Source of the DNA: Pseudomonadota bacterium
Lineage (GTDB): Bacteria; Pseudomonadota; Alphaproteobacteria; Rhizobiales; Hyphomicrobiaceae
Length of the DNA stretch: 5,799 nucleotides
Assembly (NCBI GenBank): GCA_023428365.1
Contig: JAEYYQ010000175.1
Span: forward strand, 1 to 5,799
Direction of reading: 5' to 3'
The position numbers and the translations under genes were made by a program. The notes beneath the pieces are model-generated. The model had not been told where the DNA came from. It made no database searches and saw only the letters and a program-made list of their open reading frames with translations. Numbering within the stretch: position 1 is the first letter of the stretch; the number at the start of each line of letters is the position of its first letter. Below are positions 1-5,697 of the stretch, piece after piece.

Positions 1-379
1 GTTTGCTATCGGCGGGAACAGGCGGGCACTTATTTTGTCGGGAAGCCCCGCCCGACGATTTCAGGTGATGGTCTATGTTTACGCCGGGATGCTTGCGGCG
101 TTTGCATCCTTCATCATGACTGCCCGCATGAACGCAGCTCATCCGACCATCGGTCTTGGCCTGGAATTCGATGCGATTGCTGCGGTGATCCTCGGCGGTA
201 CGTCATTTGAGAAGGGGCGGGGCGGTATTGTCGGGACGGTGATCGGGGCGCTTTCGGTGGGCGTCCTGCGCAATGGGCTCAATCTTCTCGGTGTTTCGAC
301 GGAGTGGCAGGTCGCTGTCGTCGGCATTGTCATCATTCTGGCCGTCAGTCTCGACTCGCTCCGGGGACATAATCAATGA
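1..379 (+). CDS. ABC transporter permease, ribose-type (CUT2/RbsC-like), C-terminal part
   Basis: This is the end of an inner-membrane permease that forms part of the translocation channel of a sugar importer. The reading frame is open from the left edge (first full codon at base 2) and stops with TGA at 377-379, giving about 125 residues; the start is outside the window, so roughly the first 60% of a usual 320-340 residue protein is missing. The visible part begins with FAIGGN, the end of the conserved cytoplasmic loop that contacts the ATPase in the RbsC family. It continues with hydrophobic segments (around VYVYAGMLAAFASFIM and VAVVGIVIILAVSL) and the family signatures AAVILGGTSF and NGLNLLG. 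The next permease aligns with it by eye over the same stretch (IGGN, LGGTS, NG-NLLG, then a Trp), so the two are paralogues. Its stop overlaps the start of that gene (ATGA), indicating translational coupling. Family assignment is firm; the substrate is unknown. Confidence 0.93.
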   Translation, partial: FAIGGNRRALILSGSPARRFQVMVYVYAGMLAAFASFIMTARMNAAHPTIGLGLEFDAIAAVILGGTSFEKGRGGIVGTVIGALSVGVLRNGLNLLGVSTEWQVAVVGIVIILAVSLDSLRGHNQ

Positions 380-1386
380 CAATGGAAGTTGCGCGCGCTG
401 ATCGCAGTATTTCGATGGCTGATTATTTCGGTCTGACACCGGATCGCACGTTTGTCGTCGTCTCGCGTATCCTGGCGCTGACATTGATTGTCGTAACCCT
501 CTCGATCCTGAGCCCTTATTTTCTGACCTGGTCAAATTTTATCAACGTGCTGAGACATGCGGCGCCGCTATTCCTGCTGTCGGCAGGTTTGACGCTTGTT
601 GTTCTCACCGGCGGCATCGATCTTTCGGTTGGATCGGTGCTGGGTCTTTCAGCTTGCCTGTCAGCATCATTGATCGTCGCAGGTTACCCCGTGCTTGGAA
701 TTCTAGCTGCACTGGGCGCTGGGGTCGCGTGCGGGATCGTCAATGGCACCCTCGTCGCCTATGCGAAAATTCCGTCGTTCATTGTGACATACGGCATGCT
801 CTGGATCGCCAATGGCCTCGCATACGTGTTCATGCAGGGCGAGGTGATTTACGGGATGCCTGAAGGCTTCCGCTACATCGGTGCGGGTTTCATGGGGCCG
901 ATCCCGGTGCCGGTGATGATCATGCTTGGCGTGTTCTGCGCGCTGCACGTCCTTCTGCACCGCACACCGTTCGGACGCGGGATCTACGCGATTGGCGGCA
1001 ATCCCGCCGCGGCGCGACTTTCCGGAATGCCGGTCAAGCGCCGGCTGGTCTTCGTCTATGCCCTTAGCGGACTGATGGCGAGTTTCGCAGCATTGGTCGT
1101 TGTGGCCCGTACCAACGCGGCCGACGTCAGTTTGGGCGAGGAGCAGCTTCTCCCAGCAATCGCGGCCGTTTGTCTGGGCGGCACCTCTCTATTTGGAGGC
1201 GTTGGCGGCATCGCGGGGACCGCGGTAGGCGCTCTTATTCTGGCCCTCGTACTCAATGGCATGAACCTGCTTGGTATCAATACCTTCTGGCAGGCGGGTG
1301 TGCTGGGATTCATCATCCTGATTTCCGTATTCGCCGATCAGATCGTCGGCGGACGCATTGGCAAAGCCGCCGGTGCATCTCAGTAA
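376..1386 (+). CDS. ABC transporter permease, ribose-type (CUT2/RbsC-like), complete
   Basis: A 336-residue integral inner-membrane permease of the BPD_transp_2 (RbsC/XylH/FrcC) family, at the usual family length. After a charged, cytoplasmic-looking N-terminus of about 28 residues, hydrophobic segments follow from about residue 29. The family signature GGIDLSVGS is at 79-87. The coupling loop FGRGIYAIGGNPAAARLSG (199-217), which docks on the ATPase, is well conserved, as are CLGGTSLFGGVGG (266-278) and NGMNLLG (294-300). The ATG at 376 overlaps the preceding stop by four bases and has GGGGA at 363-367; a second in-frame ATG at 382 is an equally possible start and would change the protein by only two residues. 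Together with the upstream paralogue it probably makes a heterodimeric channel, rather than the homodimer usual for ribose-type importers. The substrate cannot be read from the permease sequence. Confidence 0.95.
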   Translation: MTMEVARADRSISMADYFGLTPDRTFVVVSRILALTLIVVTLSILSPYFLTWSNFINVLRHAAPLFLLSAGLTLVVLTGGIDLSVGSVLGLSACLSASLIVAGYPVLGILAALGAGVACGIVNGTLVAYAKIPSFIVTYGMLWIANGLAYVFMQGEVIYGMPEGFRYIGAGFMGPIPVPVMIMLGVFCALHVLLHRTPFGRGIYAIGGNPAAARLSGMPVKRRLVFVYALSGLMASFAALVVVARTNAADVSLGEEQLLPAIAAVCLGGTSLFGGVGGIAGTAVGALILALVLNGMNLLGINTFWQAGVLGFIILISVFADQIVGGRIGKAAGASQ

Positions 1387-1404
1387 AGAAAAATGAAAAG
1401 GCGT

Positions 1405-1412
1405 AGAGGAGG
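1405..1412 (+). promoter_or_regulatory. Strong ribosome binding site that sets the GTG start of the binding protein
   Basis: AGAGGAGG, a near-perfect Shine-Dalgarno sequence, ends seven bases before the GTG at 1420. The in-frame ATG at 1393 lies upstream of this site, has only a weak purine stretch before it and starts seven bases after the previous stop. The GTG is therefore the better start, and it places the twin-arginine motif a normal distance from the N-terminus. A strong site fits the high expression that binding proteins need relative to their membrane partners. Confidence 0.8.
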
Positions 1413-1419
1413 AAAGTCC

Positions 1420-2424
1420 GTGACAAAAATTACAAGACGACAATTCACGATTGGTGCTTCGCTCGCAGGCGCTGCTGCTACGATCGGCACGCTTCCAACA
1501 TCCCCTGTTTTCGCGCAGGGTAAAAAGCCAACGGTCGCATTCTTTGTGAAGAACGTGACCAATCCCTTCTGGAAGGCATGCCGCATTGGCGCTGAGAAGG
1601 CGGCCAAGGATCTGAATCTCGACCTCGAAGTCGTGGCGCCGACTAAGCCCGATAATATTGAAGAACAAACCCGCCTCGTCGAGGACTGGATCGTCAAGAA
1701 GCCGGATGCGTTTGTGTTTGTGCCGGTGGACTTCAAGGCCCTGGTGCCAAGCATTCAGAAGGTCAACAAAGCTGGTATCCCGGTTATTGGTTACAACAAC
1801 CGCATGACCGATATCGAACAGGTCACGTACATCGGCTCGGACGACGAAACGTTCGAATACGAGATGTGCAAATACCTGTTCAAGTCGATGAACGGCAAAG
1901 GCAAGGTCGTCCACATCGATGGCGTTCCAGCGGCCTTCACGGCACAGAAGCGGAAGCTCGGTTTCGAAAAAGCGGTCAAAGAAAACCCGGGAATCGAAGT
2001 ACTCGCGTCACAGCCCGGCCAGTATCGCCGTCTGCCGGCGACACAGGTTTTTGAGAACCTGATGCAGCGCTTCCCGGAAATTGATGCGGTCGTGTCAGCG
2101 AACGACGACATGGCGGTTGGCATCGTCGAAGCGCTCCATGCAGCCGGTCGTGGCGGCAAAACCAAAGTTGTCGGTATTGACGGTATCCCGGATGCCATCC
2201 AGGCGATCTCCGAAGGAAAGATGTTTGCCACTGCCGATTTCTCCGGTCACGACCAGTCTTATCTCGCCGTTCAGGCTGCGGCCCGACATCTGAAGGGCCA
2301 GCCTGTGCCGAAAGAAATCATGCTGCCGGTGTTCATCATCGACAAAGCCAACGTGAACACGGTCTCAAAGACACCAGAAGAACGCGCCATTCCGTCATGG
2401 GATAAGGTTGTTGCCAAGTCCTGA
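1420..2424 (+). CDS. Periplasmic sugar-binding protein of ribose-type ABC importer, Tat-exported
   Basis: A 334-residue substrate-binding protein (Peripla_BP_4/RbsB type) that captures the ligand in the periplasm and delivers it to the permeases. The N-terminus has a twin-arginine motif TRRQFTIG (residues 5-12), a weakly hydrophobic Ala/Gly-rich stretch and a likely cleavage after SPVFA (A32). The mature part has the two-lobe family pattern: TVAFFVKNVTNPFWKA (38-53), a second strand with VFVPVDFKALVP (99-110), GIPVIGYNNRM (119-129), SANDDMAVG (226-234) and VVGIDGIPDAI (250-260). By comparison with ribose-binding protein, likely ligand contacts are N48, F50/W51, N127-R128, N228-D229 and D254. 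The Asp-Arg pair of ribose-binding proteins reads Asn-Arg here, and the usual Gln near the C-terminal lobe reads ATADFSG (270-276), so the ligand may not be ribose. The start is set by the strong ribosome binding site at 1405-1412; starting at 1393 would add nine residues. A stem-loop follows the gene. Confidence 0.93.
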   Translation: MTKITRRQFTIGASLAGAAATIGTLPTSPVFAQGKKPTVAFFVKNVTNPFWKACRIGAEKAAKDLNLDLEVVAPTKPDNIEEQTRLVEDWIVKKPDAFVFVPVDFKALVPSIQKVNKAGIPVIGYNNRMTDIEQVTYIGSDDETFEYEMCKYLFKSMNGKGKVVHIDGVPAAFTAQKRKLGFEKAVKENPGIEVLASQPGQYRRLPATQVFENLMQRFPEIDAVVSANDDMAVGIVEALHAAGRGGKTKVVGIDGIPDAIQAISEGKMFATADFSGHDQSYLAVQAAARHLKGQPVPKEIMLPVFIIDKANVNTVSKTPEERAIPSWDKVVAKS

Positions 2425-2441
2425 GACAACGAGACGATCGC

Positions 2442-2470
2442 GTAAAGGTGGCTGATGCGGCCACCTTTAC
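2442..2470 (+). repeat. Perfect 11-bp stem-loop between binding-protein and ATPase genes
   Basis: GTAAAGGTGGC (2442-2452) pairs perfectly with GCCACCTTTAC (2460-2470) around the seven-base loop TGATGCG; a T-G wobble could add a twelfth pair. It starts 17 bases after the binding-protein stop and ends 48 bases before the ATPase start. No run of T follows (the next bases are TTCAACG), so it is not a standard rho-independent terminator. Intergenic stem-loops after binding-protein genes commonly protect the upstream message from 3' decay or partly attenuate transcription, which lets the binding protein outnumber the ATPase. That role is inferred here; the structure itself is directly visible. Confidence 0.8.
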
Positions 2471-2508
2471 TTCAACGATGATGTGCTGACACGTTTTGGC
2501 ACGTCCAC

Positions 2509-2516
2509 GGAGAAGG
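2509..2516 (+). promoter_or_regulatory. Ribosome binding site supporting the ATG start of the ATPase
   Basis: GGAGAAGG lies just before the ATG at 2519, with the GGAG core six bases away. An in-frame GTG at 2483 has no recognisable ribosome binding site before it, and the twelve residues it would add show no family similarity. The ATG at 2519 is therefore taken as the start. Confidence 0.7.
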
Positions 2517-2518
2517 GT

Positions 2519-3319
2519 ATGGATCACGTGACGACGCCACTTGTTTCAATGCGCGGCATCTCCAAGCGTTATGGCGGCGTGCAGGCGCTGTCGAATGTCG
2601 ACCTCGACATTTACACTGGCGAAGTGCACGCCCTCGTCGGCGACAACGCCGCGGGCAAGTCGACGCTCATCAAGTCACTTGCGGGTGCCGTGCAACGCGA
2701 CAGTGGGACAATCACGTTCAATGGCGAGGAGGTGAATATAACTTCGCCGCGTGATGCCAAGGCCCTTGGCATCGAGACCGTTTATCAGGATCTCGCTCTT
2801 GCTGATAATCTCGATGTTGCGTCGAATATTTATCTGGGGCGCGAGTTGACGCTGAAGCCGCCATTCAACGTTTTCCTTGATTTGCGGCGCATGGAGGAAA
2901 ATTCGCGCTCCCTTCTGAGTCGCCTTAAAATCAATATTCCATCGATCCGCCAGAAGGTGCGGACGATGTCCGGCGGCCAGCGACAGTCGATTGCGATCGC
3001 GCGCACTGTTGCGTTCAATGCAAAGGTTGTCATTCTGGATGAGCCGACCGCAGCGCTCGGCGTTGAAGAAACGCGGAAGGTTTACGACTTGGTGCGCGAG
3101 ATGCGTTCTCAAGGCTTGGCTGTCCTGATGATTTGCCACAACATCAATCATGTCTTCGAGCATAGCCAGCGCATTACCGTTCTGAAAACCGGGCGGCTCG
3201 TGGCTTCGCGCCGTGCTGAAGAAACGTCACACGATGAAATTCTGCGGATGATTGTTTCTGGCAGTGCCGAGCCTCCGACGACAGAGCGCCGGCCGATCCC
3301 GCATGCGGTCGCGAGCTGA
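2519..3319 (+). CDS. ABC transporter ATPase, single-domain, sugar-type
   Basis: A 266-residue cytoplasmic ATPase that powers the importer encoded just upstream. All nucleotide-binding motifs are present in order: Walker A GDNAAGKST (41-49), Q-loop Q90 in VYQDLALADN, signature MSGGQRQS (150-157), Walker B VVILDEP (170-176) and switch histidine H207 in MICHNINHVFEH. Walker A has Ala where most sugar ATPases have Gly (GENGAGKST), but the Gly-Lys-Ser-Thr core is intact. The protein has one ATPase domain, whereas RbsA, XylG and MglA carry two in tandem (about 500 residues). Single-domain versions exist in this importer class, for example the rhizobial fructose ATPase FrcA, and its ICHN-HVF and TGRLVA segments fit that group. 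The tail after about residue 248 is Pro/Arg-rich and poorly conserved. The next gene begins seven bases after the stop. Confidence 0.95.
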   Translation: MDHVTTPLVSMRGISKRYGGVQALSNVDLDIYTGEVHALVGDNAAGKSTLIKSLAGAVQRDSGTITFNGEEVNITSPRDAKALGIETVYQDLALADNLDVASNIYLGRELTLKPPFNVFLDLRRMEENSRSLLSRLKINIPSIRQKVRTMSGGQRQSIAIARTVAFNAKVVILDEPTAALGVEETRKVYDLVREMRSQGLAVLMICHNINHVFEHSQRITVLKTGRLVASRRAEETSHDEILRMIVSGSAEPPTTERRPIPHAVAS

Positions 3320-3326
3320 TTGACAG

Positions 3327-4388
3327 GTGGATACGCGATTTAACGGTACGGCGTTGGTGGCCGGTGGGACCGGTGCCGTAGCCAAGCGGTTGATTGAGAG
3401 GCTCCTAGAGGCTCGCTGGTCGGTTCTTGGTTTGAGCCGTAATCCGTCCGAAAAGGAATCTGCAGCGCAATGGCTGGCTGCGGACCTTCTCGATCGCGAA
3501 AGTTGTTACCAGGCTCTCCGTGATCACCCACAGATCACGCATGTATTCTACTGCGCCCGCGCCAAACACGGCGAAGGTGGCGTGGAAAGCGTCGAAGAAA
3601 ACGTCGAAATGCTGCGCAATGTGATCGACGCGAGTGAGCAGGTCGCGCACCGCCTTCAGCACATTCATTTGGTTGAGGGTGGGAAATGGTATGGCCAGCA
3701 TCTTGGGCGTTACCCAAATCCTGCGCAGGAAGATGATCCGCGCCACATGCCGCCGAATTTCTACTACGATCAGGAAGACCTGCTTCGTTCGCGGCAGCAG
3801 GGAAAGCGTTGGACGTGGTCGGCATCGCGCCCGAATGTGATTTGTGATTTTGCACCCGAGCGCCCGCGCAATCTCGTGTCGATTATCGGAGCATACGCCG
3901 CGATCTGCCGCGAACTTGGTATGCGCCTGGATTTTCCAGGTAAGCCTGGGAACTACACGGCACTAACCGAAGTGACCGACGCGACTTTGCTGGCGAACGG
4001 CATGATGCATATGGCGACCTCGCCGTCGTGCGAGAACCGGGCGTTCAACATCACGAATGGCGATGTGTTCCGCTGGGAGCGGATGTGGCTGCGCATCGCC
4101 GAAGCATTCGGGGTACAGCCAGGTGTCGTACGTCATATCCCGATCGCGCGCTGGATGGCCGATAAGGAGCCTGTCTGGCAGCGGGTTGTCGCCAAGCATG
4201 GGTTACAGCAGCGCCAGCTTGATCAGGTTGCGCTTTGGGGATTTGCTGATTTTGTCTTCGGCCAGGATTACGACGTCATATCGAATACGACGCGATTGAG
4301 ACTTAGCGGATTTCACGAAGTCGTCGACACTGGAGAAATGCTCTTGAAGCAACTCCAGCAATATCGTGATGCTAAAATACTGCCGTGA
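3327..4388 (+). CDS. SDR-family NAD(P)H-dependent reductase, PRISE type (progesterone 5-beta-reductase/iridoid synthase-like)
   Basis: A 353-residue atypical extended short-chain dehydrogenase/reductase. The N-terminal Rossmann motif is VAGGTGAVAK (11-20), with Ala at the last Gly position. LSRNP (36-40) after the second strand has an Arg that suggests NADPH preference. The PRISE signatures are clear: HLVEGGKWYG (114-123), containing the family's catalytic Lys (K120); the EDDPRHMPPNFYYDQEDLL stretch (135-153), containing the catalytic Tyr (Y146 or Y147); TWSASRPN (163-170) in place of the classical YxxxK region; and NLVSIIGAYAAICRELG (182-198). Characterised relatives reduce C=C bonds of enones or dialdehydes. 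For this bacterial member, in a sugar-importer operon, the substrate is unknown and may be a keto or enone derivative of the imported compound. The start is GTG at 3327: an in-frame TGA lies at 3321-3323, so no earlier start is possible. The ribosome binding site is weak, suggesting coupling to the ATPase gene. Confidence 0.88.
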   Translation: MDTRFNGTALVAGGTGAVAKRLIERLLEARWSVLGLSRNPSEKESAAQWLAADLLDRESCYQALRDHPQITHVFYCARAKHGEGGVESVEENVEMLRNVIDASEQVAHRLQHIHLVEGGKWYGQHLGRYPNPAQEDDPRHMPPNFYYDQEDLLRSRQQGKRWTWSASRPNVICDFAPERPRNLVSIIGAYAAICRELGMRLDFPGKPGNYTALTEVTDATLLANGMMHMATSPSCENRAFNITNGDVFRWERMWLRIAEAFGVQPGVVRHIPIARWMADKEPVWQRVVAKHGLQQRQLDQVALWGFADFVFGQDYDVISNTTRLRLSGFHEVVDTGEMLLKQLQQYRDAKILP

Positions 4389-4403
4389 CGTTCTGGAGAG
4401 CTG

Positions 4404-5318
4404 ATGATGCAGTTTGAGAAAGTGTTGGTCACGGGCGCCGGCGGCTTGCTCGGCAAATACGTCGTGGATGAATTGAAAGGCCAGGGTGCCTCGGTTTCCG
4501 GCCTCGATCTCCTACGCCCGGCTGAAGGCGATATACCGTTCATTCAAGGTTCGGTTGAGGATGTCTCCGCGGTTGAAAAGGCGTGCAGAGGTCGGGATGC
4601 TGTGGTCCACGTTGCTGCGCGCCCGAACATCTGGAGCGGGAATGGCAACGAGATCATGAACACCAATGTCGTCGGTACATGGAACGTGCTGGCGGCTGCG
4701 GAGGAGGCTGGTGTAAAGCGGGTCATTCTGACGTCCAGCGATAGTGTGACCGGCTTCACCGTTCTCCAGGGCAGCATGCTGCCGCCGGAGTATCTGCCAG
4801 TCGATCAGGATCACCCGCGCAACGCCACTGATCCGTACGCGCTCAGCAAGGTGCTCTGCGAGGATCTCGGCCGCAGCTTTTCTCTGCGCGGTAAGATGGA
4901 AATCATCGTCATTCGCCCGGTCTATGTGCTGTACCCGGAATTTGAATGTGAGGTGCGGGCGCGCGCGGCCGATCCCGATAATTACAAAGGTCCGGCCGCG
5001 GGCGGCCGTCAGCCCGCTGGCGGCGGTCCGATGTGGCACTATGTCGATCCGCGTGACCTCGCCCGTGCCTTCCGTCTCGCGTTGGATGTGAAGAAGCCGA
5101 GATTCTCCGCCTACGTCATTTCGGCCCGCAACATGCTGGCGCCGGAACCGACGATCGAGCGGTTGGCGCGGATCACTGGCAAGCGCATTCCCGTGAAGAA
5201 GCCGGACGTCTACAAAGCCAATCCGTTTGCGCCGCTGTACGATCTGTCTGCCGCGTGCGACGATCTCGGCTTCGAGGCGGAACACGACATGCGCCGGCTT
5301 CTCTATCCCGACGGCTGA
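4404..5318 (+). CDS. NAD-dependent epimerase/dehydratase (extended SDR)
   Basis: A 304-residue cytoplasmic extended short-chain dehydrogenase. The coenzyme motif GAGGLLG (11-17) and the Asp of GLDLL (D35) after the second strand indicate NAD rather than NADP. HVAARPN (69-75) and NTNVVGTWNVL (86-96) are family-typical. The active site is S111/S112 in LTSSDS with Y145 and K149 in YALSK. A conserved WHYVDPRDLARAF (211-223) marks the usual substrate-domain helix. A Gly/Pro-rich loop (about 197-209) has locally high GC and no clear counterpart in well-known members. The family acts on sugars, nucleotide sugars and related polyols by oxidation, epimerisation or dehydration; the exact reaction is not predictable here. 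GGAG at 4395-4398 serves either of two adjacent ATG codons (4404, 4407), so the start is certain to within one residue. It lies 15 bases after the preceding reductase gene and probably acts in the same pathway. Confidence 0.92.
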   Translation: MMQFEKVLVTGAGGLLGKYVVDELKGQGASVSGLDLLRPAEGDIPFIQGSVEDVSAVEKACRGRDAVVHVAARPNIWSGNGNEIMNTNVVGTWNVLAAAEEAGVKRVILTSSDSVTGFTVLQGSMLPPEYLPVDQDHPRNATDPYALSKVLCEDLGRSFSLRGKMEIIVIRPVYVLYPEFECEVRARAADPDNYKGPAAGGRQPAGGGPMWHYVDPRDLARAFRLALDVKKPRFSAYVISARNMLAPEPTIERLARITGKRIPVKKPDVYKANPFAPLYDLSAACDDLGFEAEHDMRRLLYPDG

Positions 5319-5326
5319 GGCTTCGA

Positions 5327-5644
5327 ATGGCTATTTTGCATACGGCTCATCTTCGTGCCCACCCGCATGCTGTAGAGCAATACAAGCGGCGGCTGTTGCG
5401 GCACGCCCGGATCAGTCTCGACGCCGAGCCAGGAAAATGTCTCAAATTCGAAGTGCATCAGGATCAGAACGATCCGACTTTGTTTTTTTTGATTGAGATC
5501 TATCGCGACGAAGCTGCGCTCGAAGCGCATCGCACGTCGCCGCATTTTCTAGCTTACCGCAACGATACAGACACGTGGGTTGCCGAGCGAAAGTGGTGGT
5601 ACTGGACACCACTCAATGTTCCTGCAACTGACACGCCGCAATAA
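5327..5644 (+). CDS. Antibiotic biosynthesis monooxygenase (ABM) domain protein
   Basis: A 105-residue single-domain protein of the dimeric alpha-beta barrel (ABM/YgiN/LsrG) type. The core signature is visible: PGKCLKFEV (35-43), then FFLIEIYRDEAAL (53-65) and EAHRTSPHFLAY (66-77), including E57, H68, H73 and F74, and an aromatic C-terminal part rich in Trp (W84, W90, W91, W93). Such proteins are cofactor-free monooxygenases, isomerases of phosphorylated or keto sugars (LsrG) or mutarotase-like enzymes; the sequence does not decide between these. GAGG at 5317-5320 overlaps the stop of the preceding epimerase gene and sits six bases from the ATG at 5327, which fixes the start and implies coupling. 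An earlier in-frame start at 5255 would only add residues overlapping the epimerase gene. A run of eight T (5483-5490) lies inside the gene. It is the last plus-strand gene of the cluster. Confidence 0.87.
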   Translation: MAILHTAHLRAHPHAVEQYKRRLLRHARISLDAEPGKCLKFEVHQDQNDPTLFFLIEIYRDEAALEAHRTSPHFLAYRNDTDTWVAERKWWYWTPLNVPATDTPQ

Positions 5645-5677
5645 AAAACGGGCGGCGATGCGATATCCTGCCGCCCG
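5643..5677 (-). terminator. Rho-independent terminator of the minus-strand epimerase gene
   Basis: CGGGCGGC (5649-5656) and GCCGCCCG (5670-5677) form a perfect 8-bp GC-only stem with a 13-base loop, which a G-T wobble can shorten. Read on the minus strand, the stem is followed directly by TTTTTT (complement of A5643-A5648), the classic terminator arrangement, 20 bases after the minus-strand stop. The A-run overlaps the TAA stop of the ABM gene. On the plus strand no T-run follows, so the hairpin may only weakly stop or stabilise the plus-strand transcript. Confidence 0.85.
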
Positions 5678-5697
5678 CTCGACTATCCGATATCAGC

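Noticed and set aside
1393..1419. Earlier ATG start for the binding protein
   Set aside because: The strong ribosome binding site lies inside this stretch and points to the GTG at 1420; the extra residues would be Arg-rich and atypical before a Tat motif.
1189..1914. Open minus-strand frame of 241 codons
   Set aside because: It lies opposite the end of the permease and the first half of the binding-protein gene, shows no family motif, and both plus-strand genes are clearly real. It is an antisense shadow.
2442..2470. Rho-independent terminator splitting the operon
   Set aside because: No T-run follows either arm on the plus strand, and the genes on both sides are parts of one importer. It is kept as a stem-loop of unproven role.
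2483..2518. Earlier GTG start for the ATPase
   Set aside because: There is no ribosome binding site before it, and the ATG at 2519 has GGAGAAGG just upstream.
2675..3163. Open minus-strand frame of 162 codons
   Set aside because: It is antisense to the ATPase core with all its motifs and has no recognisable domain of its own.
4985..5035. GC-rich Gly/Pro segment in the epimerase as an insertion or recombination scar
   Set aside because: The frame is uninterrupted and the flanking motifs are normally spaced; a variable loop in the substrate region is the simpler explanation.
4512..5285. Open minus-strand frame of 257 codons
   Set aside because: It is antisense to the epimerase gene, whose coenzyme and active-site motifs are intact. 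The translated minus-strand product is Arg/His-rich with no recognisable domain.
5255..5326. N-terminal extension of the ABM protein
   Set aside because: It would overlap the epimerase gene by more than 60 bases and be Arg-rich and unlike the family; the ATG at 5327 has a good ribosome binding site.
5661..5694. Repeated CGATATC (5661-5667 and 5688-5694) as an operator or attachment site
   Set aside because: Seven-base repeats occur by chance at this scale, and one copy lies in the terminator loop; no integrase or other support is present.
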